From Jaltomata sinuosa (taxonomy: Eukaryota; Streptophyta; Magnoliopsida; Solanales; Solanaceae), in NCBI GenBank assembly GCA_003996215.1, contig QJPP01003567.1, forward strand, positions 124,001 to 188,000: a stretch of DNA of 64,000 nt. Direction: 5' to 3'. A program made the position numbers and the translations under genes. This document shows positions 45,613 through 56,562 of the stretch, one piece after another; within the stretch, counting starts at the first letter, position 1, and each line of letters begins with the position of its first letter. Under the pieces are notes generated by a model that worked only from the letters and a program-made list of their open reading frames with translations, was not told the origin of the DNA and did not search any database.

Positions 45613-47030
45613 ATGGTTCGTACGAGAGTGTCGGCATCAGGTAGAGATGAGCCTCCGACTCCAATACCCTTGACACTTGCTAGGGGTCGGGGAGGTCGTA
45701 GAGGTAGGGGCCGAGGATGTGCTTGAGCAGCAGCACCTGCTAGAGCATCTAGAGTGGAGATAGAGCCCGAGCATGAGTATGAGCCAGAGTTAGTTCCTGA
45801 GTAGTAGCATGTGGACCAGGGGGCAGCCCAGGTACCACTAGCTCCAGTACCAGCTCCAACACCCGCTTCTGTGCCAGCTTCAGCCCCAGCTCAGCCTTCC
45901 GATATTCAGGGTTTACTATTACAGCTTTTGGGTATGATTGGAGATCGGCCTTCTAAGGTAGCACAGATATCCACTCAGGGGGAAGCCCTGGGTGCATAGA
46001 GTTTAGGAGCGTAGCCTGCTACTGTGGATCCCCGTGCCGAGGTTATTCTGGTCCCATTAATCGCACAGCCTCTTACTTCTCGCCTAGCTTTGATAGAGGC
46101 CGAGCAGAAGGCGTTGGGTAGGTTTTTGAGATTGGCACCTCCGAGGTTTGCTGGTACTTTTGGTCAGGATCCACATGATTATATTATTACATGTGAGGAG
46201 ATGCTACATCACTTGGGTTTACTAGAGACCCATGGAGTTGGGTATACTACTTATCAGCTGGAGGGCCCAACTAAGTTATGGTGGAGGGCCCAAGTTGCTT
46301 GCAGACCATCTTCGTCTACTCCGTTATCTTGGTCAGAGTTCTACGAGGCCTTCATAGCTAAGTTCTTACCACAGAGCGACAAGGAGCGTCGTTGGGAGCA
46401 GTTCACTAGACTTATGTAGGGTTATATGACTGTATCTGAGTATGAGACTCGCTTCCATCATCTTGCTCTATTTTGGGCCATGATTATGCCTACTGAGCCT
46501 TCGTAGGTTTGTTTGGGGGTTGCAAAAAGATTTTAGAGAGCCAGCAGAGATATTGGTTGCTAGTGGTCGATCATTCTAGGATATTGCAGACTATGCTCGT
46601 ACCGTAGAGGATTTGCATCATCCTGATTCACAGGCCAGAGATAAGAGTCCTCAATATCAGTGCAACTACAATGGTTCTCGTCATGGTAGCAGAGGTTCAA
46701 GACAGTAGGGCCGAGGGTATCAGCCACAACAGCACTATGGTCAGTGTAGTCGACCATTTCAGGCTTCACTTCAGTCTTCTGGTGGGTCTCAGTTTGATCA
46801 GGGTCAGAGTAGCCAACAAGGTTATAGTGGTCAGACTCCGAGAGGTTCAACTTCTGGGGTATCAAGCCATGGTGGCCACACTAGTTCCTCTGGTTCATCT
46901 CGATAGCATAGGCCGTCAGGGGCTTCTTATGAGTGCGGAGTTATTGGGCACTTTGCTAGAGATTGCCCCCAGTGGGGTGCAGTTCAGCCAGCCGCTCAAC
47001 TAGCTTAGCCAACTGTGCAGTCTAGACATC
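45613..47030 (+). pseudogene. element C gag, broken
   Basis: It starts MVRTRVSASGRDEPPTPIPL and has a Gly/Arg-rich stretch, a Pro/Ala repeat (45811-45999) and the gag domain (46024-46419) with AEQKALGRFLRLAPPRFAG, YIITCEEMLHHLGLLETHGV and WSEFYEAFIAKFLPQSDKER. Stops and a frameshift after 46420 break the remainder, which holds the zinc knuckle region near 46930-46970. Confidence 0.8.
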
Positions 47031-47130
47031 GGTTAGAGGAGGTGGTGGTCAGGCTAGAGGTGGTGCCCATCGTGGTAGGACAGGTGGTAGGGATGGCGGT
47101 TAGTCAGGTGGTGGTCATCATCAGTATTAT

Positions 47131-47532
47131 GTGGTCCCTAGGAGACCAGAGGCAGAAGCCTCGGATGCTGTGATCACAGGTACAATTTTTGTATGTAGTC
47201 AGCCAGCTTATGCTTTATTTGATCCTGGATCCACTTGCTCGTATGTTTCTGCCTACTATTTGCCTTGTTTGGGATTGACTAGTGAGATGTTATCTGTACC
47301 TGTATCTGTTTCGATCCCAATAGGAGATTCTTTAGTAGTGGATCAGGTTGTGAGATCCTGTATGATTTCTATTGGAGATATTGAGACTTGGGGTGATTTG
47401 ATGATTCTTGATATGTTAGACTTTGATGTCATTCTGGGCATGGACTGGTTATCCCCTCATCGTATGGTTTTGGATTTTTATGCCAAGACCATTACCATAG
47501 CCGTGCCCGGCGCATCCCTGATTATGTGGTAG
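47131..47532 (+). pseudogene. element C aspartic protease (open segment)
   Basis: 133 codons are open, with the active site YALFDPGSTCSYVSAYYLP and MILDMLDFDVILGMDWLSPH. This domain is intact in itself but isolated by stops on both sides. Confidence 0.78.
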
Positions 47533-47639
47533 GGTTCTTTCAGTCGTGTACCGTCTGGGATCATCTCTTGTATTCGAGCTAGGAAGTTGATTTCCCGCAG
47601 GTGTTTGGCTTGTCTAGCATATGTCTAAGATGCTAGTGC

Positions 47640-49010
47640 CGACCCTTCTTCCCCTGAGTCAGTTCCTGTGGTTAGATATTTCCTAGATGTGTTCCCTACC
47701 GACATACCAAGCCTTCCACTTGAGAGAGATATCAACTTTTCTATTAAGTTAGAGCCAGGAACCAAACCTATTTCTATTTTTCCATACTGTATGGCTCCAA
47801 CTGAGTTGAGAGAGCTTAAAGAGCAGCTCTAGGATTTGTTAGCTAATAGTTTTATTAGGCTGAGTGTATCACCTTGGGATACTCCTGTTCTATTTATGAA
47901 GAAGAAGGATGGGTCGATGCGGATGTGTATTGGTTATTGGCAGCTGAATAGAGTGACTATGAGGAATGGGTATCCGATGTTGCGCATAGGTGATTTGTTT
48001 GATCAGCTTCAGGGTTCGGCTGTGTTTTCAAAGATAGATTTGAGGTCAGGCTACCACCAGTTGAGGGTTAGGGGGTAGGACATCCCTAACACAGCATTCA
48101 GGATATGTTATGGCCACTATGAGTTCCTGGTGATGTCTTTTGGTTTGACTAATGCCCCCGCAACTTTTATGAACTTGATGCACAGGGTGCTTGGCCCATA
48201 TTTGGACTCATTTGTGATAGTTTTCATAGATGAAATCTTGGTATACTTGTAGAGTAGAGATGAGCATGAGCAGCACTTGAGGATTATACTCCAGACTTTG
48301 AGAGATCATCATCTTTATGCCAAGTTCTCAAAGTGCGAGTTTTGGCTTGAGTCAGTTGCATTCCTAGGGCATGTGGTGTCTAAGGATGGGATTAGAGGGG
48401 GCCCGGGCAAGATTTCAGTTGTGCGTGATTGGCCTAGACCTACTACTGCTACTGAGGTTTACAGCTTTGTTGGATTAGCCGGGTACTACAGACGGTTCAT
48501 TGAGGGATTTTCTTCCATAGCAGCACCCTTGACTATGTTGACTAGGAAGGATGCCCCATTTCAGTGGTTGGATCTGTGCGAGGATAGCTTCCAGAGGCTT
48601 AAGGCCTTGTTGACTTCAGCTCCAGTGTTGACTTTACCAGTTGAGGGTCAAAGTTTTTTGTTGTATTGTGATGCTTCTGGGATTGGTCTTGGTTTTGTAT
48701 TGATGTATCAGGGTCGTGTGATAGCATATGCGTCAAGACAACTAAAGGTTCACGAGTGCAACTAACCCACCCATGACTTAGAGTTAGCGGCGGTAGTTTT
48801 TGCACTCAAGATCTGGAGGCATTACCTATATGGAGTTCACTGTGAGATCTTCACTGATCACCATAGTCTTCAGTATATAACGAGTCAATGAGAGCTGAAC
48901 TCGAGGCAGAGGAGATGGGTCGAGCTACTGAAGGACTATGACTTCACTATTCTATATCATCCAGGTAAGGCAAACGTGGTAGCGGATGCCTTGAGCCAAA
49001 AGGCGGTGAG
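47640..49010 (+). pseudogene. element C reverse transcriptase and RNase H, broken
   Basis: Landmarks: SVSPWDTPVLFMKKKDGSMR, FSKIDLRSGYHQLRV, FLGHVVSKDGIRGGPGKISV (48277-48765), YCDASGIGLGFVLM and, after stops, TDHHSLQYITSQ and LYHPGKANVVADALSQKA. The catalytic RT box reads FIDE (48223-48234), the last Asp changed to Glu. Stops, such as those after HECN and TSQ, interrupt the chain. Confidence 0.84.
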
Positions 49011-49019
49011 TATGGGCAG

Positions 49020-50554
49020 CCTAGCTTCACTTTCAATTTTAGAGCGACCGTTGGCTTTGGACATCCAGTCCTTGGCTAACCATTTGGTTAGGCTTGACTT
49101 GTCGGATCCTAGCAGAGTTCTCGCCAGTGTCAAGGTTCGTTCTACTTTGGGGTGAGGCCAGCCAGGCTACTCTAGATTCAGATGGGGTTCTGAGGTTTGA
49201 TAGCCGCCTTTGTGTTCCGAGGGTGGGTGATTTGATTCAGTTGATTCTCAATGAGGCACATTGTTCCAGATATTCCATCCATCCTGGTGCAACCAAGATG
49301 TACAGAGATTTGAGGTAGCTTTACTGGTGGAGCAGTATGAAGCAGGATGTAGCAGAGTTTGTATCTCGATGCTTGAACTGTCAGCAGGTGAAGTTCGAGC
49401 ACATGGGACCTTGTGGTTTAATGCAGCGACTTCCCATTCCTGAGTGGAAGTGGGAAAGGATTACTATGGATTTCATAGTTGGATTGCCTCGTACTTCTAG
49501 GGGTTTTGATTCTATTTGGGTGATTGTGGATCGACTGACTAAGTCAGCACACTTTTTGCCGGTTTAGACTACTTACGGTTTAGAGAGGTTAGCTCGGATT
49601 TACCTTTATGAGGTTGTTTGGTTTCACGGGGTCCCAACTTCTATCATTTCAGACCGTGACACTCAGTTCACATCTCAGTTTTGGAGAGCTATTCAGTGAG
49701 ATTTGGGTACAGAGGTTCAGCTTAGTAATGCATTCCATCCTCAGATAGATGGCCAGTTCGAGAGGACTATTCAGGTCCTGGAGGACATGCTTCGAGCCTG
49801 CATCCTTGACTTTGGAGGTTCTTGGGATCAGTTTGTGCCTTTGGCTGAGTTTACATATAATAATAGCTTCCATTCTAGCATTGGAATGGAACCTTTCGAG
49901 GCATTGTATGGTAGGCATTGCAGATCACCGTTTGGTTGGTTCGATGGGTTGGAGTCTAGGCCATAGAGTATAGATTTACTTGGGGATTCCTTAGACCGAG
50001 TATGAGTGATTCAGGACAGACTTCGGGAAGCTCAGAGCAGGAAGAAGAGTTACGCTGATTGTAGACTTCGTGCCTTGGAATTTAGTGTTGGTGACTTGGT
50101 GTTCCTCCGTGTATCGCCCATGAAGGGCGTGATGAGATTTGGTAGGCGGGGTAAGCTTAGCCCGAGGTACATTGGGCCGTTTGAGATTTTCTAGAGGGTT
50201 GGTAGTGTTGCCTATCAGTTAGCCTTACCTCTGATGTTTTCAGCTATACATTCCGTATTTCATGTTTCGATGTTGGCCCGATATGTTCCAGATGAGTCTC
50301 ATGTGTTGCATTGGGATTTAGTTCAGTTGGATGAGAGTTTGTCCTTTGTTGAGGAGCCGGTTGCTATACTAGCCAAAGATGTCAGGAGGTTGAGATCTAG
50401 GGAGATTCCAGTTGTAAAAGTTCAGTGGAGGCATCATCCGGTCGAGGAGGCTACCTGGGAGATCGAGGGGGAGATGCATGTTCAGTACCTGCAGTTGTTT
50501 GAGCCTTCAGGTACTTCTTGGTTCTTGACTTTCAAGGATGAAAGTCCTTTTTAG
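49020..50554 (+). pseudogene. element C integrase and chromodomain-like tail, broken
   Basis: Zinc domain: SIHPGATKMYRDLR and CLNCQQVKFEHMG. Core: ITMDFIVGLPRTSRGFDSIW, SIISDRDTQFTSQFW, TIQVLEDMLRACILDFGGSW. C-terminal: MKGVMRFGRRGKLSPRYIGP. Tail: VAILAKDVRRLRSREIPVVK and HHPVEEATWEIEGEMHVQYL. Stops at several expected Gln, Trp or Arg codons separate the pieces. The final piece runs open from 50234 to a stop at 50554. Confidence 0.85.
50527..50546 (+). other. element C 3'-terminal hairpin (AGGA loop)
   Basis: GACTTTCA, AGGA and TGAAAGTC form a perfect eight-pair stem with a four-base loop, overlapping the last codons and lying 18 bp before the LTR. Confidence 0.65.
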
Positions 50555-50564
50555 TAGTGGATGA

Positions 50565-53497
50565 TGTAATAACCATTCTGGTCGCTTTCGCGTTTATGCT
50601 TTCTTTGTACTATTAGAACTTTCCTGTAGCGGCCCCAAGTCATTTATGGCTTGCTAGAACCGGCGGTTTGGTACCCTGGCCGTTCGTTGGGTCTTTATGA
50701 CCAATTCCCTATTTTAGAGCTGAGTATCGAAATCATGAGATAGTGATTTGCGATCGTGTGAACTCAACTAACCTTGTGGGAAGGTCAATCCTGATTCAAG
50801 GTGTCCTATGACCTTAACCTCCATCCCGTATCAAAGGCTTGCGAGCCTCAATTTGAGAATCTTATTAACACCGCATGTATTAAAATATTGATTTGAAAGT
50901 TGAATTTGATAGGAAGTTATGTGTTTATTGCCTTCTTAAAATGTTTTAAATATTTATTAAAAAAAATAAATTTGTTATGATATATTTGGGTATGCATTTA
51001 TTTATAAGAGTTTTATAAATTATTAATATTATAACGGAGATAGTAAACTTAGTTATGCTAAAAATTATTATTATAATATAGTAGGTTTTATTTGAAATAA
51101 TTTTCTATTTATTATAATATATTTAAAAAGTTATATTTATTTTATCACGAACTGATGCAATACCCGAGTACATATATAGTGGATCAAAAATAGTGTATTG
51201 ATGCCACCATGCTAATTGTACACTACCATTCTCCCACGTGGAAGTTAGGGGTGATGGCACCAAGCATTAATTATTTTCCTTCTTTGGTTTGCTGCATATG
51301 TGAATTACATATAAATATATGAATTTCATTTTTGCTCCATTGCTTCTTTTTCAATTTAAAGACAATTGATAATATTGTATTACAAAGCTTCTGCACATTC
51401 TTCTTATAGTCACATCGGGGGGAAAATCCCGTGGGAAGAGTATTTTGAAAATTTATTTATTTATCGAAAGAAAATCAATTATTTACGTCAAGTTATTCAA
51501 GCCTAAATTCGAGTTTGATTTTATTTCGGAGCTTCTAGGAGCAGGTCGAGCTTGGACATCATCGTCCTCGCAGCTTGTCGTTGGACGACAGGTAGGTTAC
51601 AGTTTAAATCTTTTATACTTCGCATATATAGGATATAATTGTACTAATTAGCATCCTTGGGTTGGGTTTATTAGCTTGGTACCCCAGACCTTGTTCGCTT
51701 CTTCATGTCCGTCTTATTTTTTTTTCCGTTGATTGTAGTATTCGTTGTAATTGATAGTATCACCCTTGTGATCCTGTGTGGCCTTGTTTTGACTCTGGAC
51801 CATAGACGGTGGGTTATTTAGGAATGTCTGTGAGTCCAGGACATCGATACCGTTATTATAGAGCTGGTTATGCTTGATGTAGAGCGATTGGATCCTGTGC
51901 AAGGCCGATAGGTTGATTGTGAGCCGTTGGGCTACTGTCTAAATTTGAGCATGCCATTATTATGCATATAAAAGTTTTTTCACATATTTTACTATGGTTT
52001 TGGCCTCGGGCCTATTATTGGTGGTTTTTTAAACCTTGCATGGCCCTATGGGCCCTTTTTCGATAAAAATAGTTAATAAAGGTTGAAATTATTTTCATGG
52101 ATCTTTTGGGGTAAAAAGGAATTACAAGGATGATTTTTATCACTATTTTCATACTTATACTAGACTCGACTGGGCCGTAGTGCTAGAATTGATTTCCTAT
52201 TGATTTTGAAATGGTACTAGACTTGGTGGGACCTTGCAACAAATTAGCTTTACTACTGCTTTAGATCCGGTTATGCCCAGGCACCCTTGATAGGGTTTTG
52301 AGACTCATTTTACTGATATAGACCTGGATAGACTACAGGCATGCATTCTCGAGATTTGGTTACTAGTTTGGATCCGGTTGCACTTTGGACTGCTATATCG
52401 AGGCTTGAGTTCTAGTATGTGCTTTACAAGTAGACCTCCATGGACCCTGCCATTCTGGGCCAAGATCTACGGGCCAAGGATGACCGGAGGAGGGGAGTAC
52501 AGTAGAGTTGAGGTACTTGGGGGAATCCCTTCTATGGATCCTGCCTCTATTAGGCCTTTTAGGTACTAGAGGGGGTAACATACATCACTACTACCACTTG
52601 GCTCCAACATATCATATCACATCATGCATATTATGTTCGGATCCTCCCTTGTTTGTTGTTTGCTTAGTGTACGCTCCGGTAGTATGGGATGTCGGAGGGT
52701 TTGTTTTCACTTGTATGTGTTCCACAGGTGTGTGGGCGCCTGTGGGACTGTAGGTAGACTATTATTTATTATTATTCTATCATAATACTGATCCTGATTA
52801 TGGTATTACTAGTATGACTTGGTTGTTAGTCTTATTTTCGAGCATGTTATCATTATTGTTCCTTTCCTCCTTCCCTTTTATTTGAGGTTACCAGTATACC
52901 ACCTTCTCCTTCAACTCTCTTTATATATTGTTATTACATGGACCCCAAGTGCGTTCCTTTTCTCTTCACCTATGTTATGTGATGTATAGTTCTCTTAGCT
53001 ATCCTAACATGATTGTTTTCTCCTTGTAGTCTTTCTGTGCTGGCTTCCATGTGCTTGTTCGTTATTTCTGTGACTACTTGTTTCTTTTCTGCTATATTAT
53101 TGCTTTTATATCTTATATGCGCTCAGTCGGCCTATGATACCTACTAGGAACCCGTTGCTTGCAATTTGTGATCATACTACACTTCTGCATCTTTGGATGC
53201 AGATCCGAGTTTAAGTCCTCGCTACTGACCGTGCTGCCTCGTGCGATGTGTTTTTGGACTATCCGACACTGAGGGTGAGCTCTTTCGATCGGGGCTTAGC
53301 TTTAGTTCATCTTCTGTATTATGTACTCGCTTATCATTCAGAGACATATGTATATATTCTTTCGGATCCTTTGTACTCTGTTGATATAGTTTTGGCTCTT
53401 ATACTATGGTACCAGGTTTGGGTTTGGTTTGGATTTTGCTTACACATTGCTGATGCTTATTTCTTTACCTTATTTCTCTTATTTTTGCTTATATTAT
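50565..53497 (+). repeat. element C 3' LTR (mosaic, end missing)
   Basis: It is collinear with the 5' LTR and contains the same LARD-like segment (about 50719-51515), but a 13-14 bp piece at its start has been lost between short repeats. It breaks off near 53497, before the final ~155 bp. Confidence 0.8.
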
Positions 53498-54060
53498 ATT
53501 TTAATCCTAAAGTTAGTGGTTGCAAACATTAATTTTCATTACTTGACTATGTGATTGCTTGAAAGAGGATTTCATGATTTTGGATGTGAAATCACTAGTG
53601 GGAACGTAGGACTCCATCAATATTTGAGGTTAGAAATAGCTCTTATCAAAGGAATCACCCACTTAAGGGTGTAAGCTAGAGATAGTGTGACCTCCCTAAG
53701 CTTAGATTGGTTATTTGTCGATCAAACCGGTGATGCTCTAACCGAGATCATCGGATATATGGTTGTTGATCGAAAGATAAAAATCCATACCCATGACCAA
53801 TGCTACTTATGACAATAAGCAAGAATGAGTGTGAATTGATAATCACCCTATCCCATGATTAAGGCCCCATCAGATACACATCCCTAGTCGCTTACTTAAT
53901 TTGGTACACCCGCTTTCATTTATTTTTTTTTATTTGAATTGTGATTGTAGTGACTACATCCCAATTCCCCTAATCTTTTACTTTTCATGTTTAAGAACTT
54001 ACTCTCATTTTGAACTCACTTCAATATAATCTCCAAGTCCCTTGGGTACGACCCCGACAC
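53498..54060 (+). repeat. Athila-like LTR fragment
   Basis: AT-rich sequence resembling the E1 LTR (GTGGTTGCAAAC compared with GAGGTTGCAAAC) that ends in CCCTTGGGTACGACCCCGAC, a typical Athila-type LTR 3' end. No coding capacity. It joins truncated LTR C on one side and inverted gag of element F on the other. Confidence 0.5.
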
Positions 54061-54064
54061 TCGT

Positions 54065-55038
54065 TGGCCAAGGAATTCCATCCAGACCATTTCTTCAACT
54101 TTTTCAAAGTAAACCATTCTAGCGCTTCACCGTTTAGACTTCGGCTAAAGAGCCTCATTAGTAGCGCTTCATTTTTACCCTCTCCTATCATTCGATCACA
54201 ATAACTTCTCAAATATACCATGGGATTTCCAGTGCCATCGAAAGCCTCAAATTTTGGGATTTTAAATCCTTCAGGGACTTGCAAATCTGGGTGGATGCAA
54301 ATATTATCATAGTTGAATCTCGCTTTGTTGGGCGAACTGTGCAATTACTTGATCTTGGAAATATCATTTTTCATTAACATCATTTCCTTATTATGCTTAT
54401 CTTCCACGACCTTCCATTCTTTCTCCTTTTCCTCATAATGATCCAACTCAGGATTTTTTGAAAAAAGTGAGGTAGGGTTTAAGTGTAGCGGCATAGAGGA
54501 TGGCGGGTGGCATATTTTGGATAGGTGGTAGGTTTGGGATATCTAGAGTGGTAATTTTTTGTGGGTTAGTGATATTTGAGTTATTATTCTGGCATGAAGG
54601 AGGAATATGGGCATTTGGAGGAGTGTTTTGATAGTGAGAAGGGAAGTTTTGAGGATTGTAGGCGTTAGAATTATCGCTTCGATTAGCGTCCTGGATAAAA
54701 GAAGAAGGGATTTGATGTGAGGTGCTAACATGAAATTTATTTGGAGTGGTTAAATCAATGGTGGGTGGTCTAGGAATTGAGGAAGCGGGTGCATTGGAGC
54801 GGGTAGGAAAACCTTTGAATTCCGGAGAACTTAGAGAAGGAAGATGGAGCAGAGGCCTCATTTCGTTAGGAACATTTGCAGCATTGGTCATCCTTGTTAA
54901 TTCTCTGTTCTTTCGCATTTCTTCTTGCATCTCATTAATTTTTTGCATTAGTTGCGCAATGAGCGCACTCTGGTATGCTAGAATTGGCTCATGTATAGCC
55001 ACATTGGTCAACCTAGTTTCCTTAGTATTATTAGTCAT
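54065..55038 (-). pseudogene. Ogre/Tat-like gag, truncated
   Basis: The N-terminal piece (55038-54448, 196 codons) has a short coiled region (ALIAQLMQKINEMQEEMRKN) and a long Pro/Asn/Ser-rich linker. After a shift, the gag domain (54344-54065) shows HPDLQVPEGFKIPKFEAFDG, NPMVYLRSYCDRMIGEGKNE and LFSRSLNGEALEWFT. Homology stops at about 54065 at the join to the LTR fragment. It would be a capsid precursor; truncated and frame-broken. Confidence 0.75.
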
Positions 55039-55252
55039 TTTACTTCTCTTTTTATCAAGAAACGATCAGGGGAGGATGCTTTGTCTTGGGGTAAGGATGT
55101 TTTGCTAATTTTTCAATACGACTAGTTTCTTAACTTTTACCTGTTACAGAAAAATAACTCAAAAGGCAACCATGTTAGATTTTATTCATGATATATAATT
55201 CAAGATATTTGACAGAATGTAAACAAACAAATGTTGCTTCATTAAAGGCGAA

Positions 55253-55585
55253 TCAATCCACGGGCGAGTTTTTACAGAAGGATTCATACGGACATGACTT
55301 TGTCCGTTGATTTTGAAATGAGTGCTTTGACAGGTTAAATTGACTCGTGATGAATCTTGATTTTTGAGTCAAGAAAAAATCCTTTAATTTCCTTGGCCAA
55401 AAAAAGGGGAAAATGAGATTTTTTTTGATATAGGGGACGGACCTGAAAGTATGTAGTTTGGTTATGGTAAGTTCATTTTTTGAAGAGTTAGGAACAAGAT
55501 TTGAAGAGAATTTTAAGGAGGCTTTGGATTTTTTTTTCTGGGAAATTTGAAGAACTCCAAGAGCAATTTTGGTTGGACTTTGCAT
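55253..55585 (-). other. open frame in the leader of element F, possible ORF1 remnant
   Basis: 110 codons, basic and Ser/Lys-rich, no recognisable domain. Ogre elements carry an extra ORF1 between primer site and gag, so the position fits, but nothing in the translation proves it. Confidence 0.25.
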
Positions 55586-56540
55586 GGTGGACTTATATCC
55601 TGTCTATGGGTTCTAAAAATATTTAAATAGGAGTGGATCAATTCACCTTTGATTTGAGCAACACACATAAGCACGTAGGACAATTATATCACATAATAGT
55701 TCATAGCGCGTCCGATACATATATGTGACCTTTTTATGCTAAAGGTAAGCCTAACAAATTAAAGGATATACATGTTTTTTATAAATATTTCATTGCCCCC
55801 AAAAATATTATATAAAAACTGATTAAATAAAACAAGGATACAAAATTGTAGGAGAAAGGAATGTACATAAAAAGCCAGTCCTAGGCAGGGGTACAATCCT
55901 AAACTAGACCGACGTGGCTGGTCCTTCATTCTCGAACTCCTTGTACTTTTTGGAATTCCAAACGCCTTTCGAATGATAATCTTTTTGTACTATCTAAATA
56001 TTTCCGACCCCGGGGTACTATGGTTCGTACAACCCGATATCACATCCTTCAATTAAACACATAAGAGATGATTGTTCTTTCAGGCCGTGGGCTTTTTTGA
56101 ACACAAGGTGGTGTTACTAATGGACCCGATACTCCTTGGATATCGAATCAACTTAGGTTAATGCCTAAGCAAGGGATTTGGTTTCTCTCTACACTAGTTG
56201 ATTAGAGTTGGTTTGTTGAAAATGATCGGGAACCCGGGCGGACAACCGCGGGCTAAAACAACAAGTGACCATTAATCGACCGCGGATCAACTACTTCACT
56301 CATCTGTTTTGAGAAATTGGTTTTTTAGTGAAGAACGACTGTAAATACTTGCATAATCGCCTTTTTACCCCTAGTGCAATCTAATGCTTTGCCAAGAGAG
56401 GCAGAAGATACCATGAACAATTTATGTTTTGTGAAAAAGTAAACAAATAAGGAATGCAATAAAGTTTACTAATTATTACAATCTGAATAGTTAGTCTAAT
56501 AAGTTAGTGACAACAATAAGGTTAGAACCTAGTTGAATAA

Positions 56541-56558
56541 TCCCCAACAGAGTCGCCA
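56541..56558 (-). other. element F primer-binding site (tRNA-Arg type)
   Basis: The minus strand reads TGGCGACTCTGTTGGGGA, the characteristic priming site of Tat/Ogre elements, four bases after the LTR end. Confidence 0.75.
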
Positions 56559-56562
56559 TTTC

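Larger units (their letters stand above)
42324..53497 (+). mobile_element. Ty3/gypsy element C (Tekay/Del-like chromovirus), mosaic LTRs, 3' end truncated
   Basis: 5' LTR 42324-45399, primer site, gag-pol 45613-50554, hairpin, 3' LTR 50565 to about 53497. The 3' LTR lacks the last ~155 bp of the 5' LTR, so no second target duplication can be checked. Proteins and outer LTR parts are close to element A, while both LTRs carry an internal segment related to the LARD-like element. The coding region has many stops and an altered RT box. Confidence 0.88.

Noticed and set aside
54746..55108. 120-codon plus-strand frame
   Set aside because: Antisense of the Ogre/Tat-like gag, whose minus-strand translation has the family motifs.
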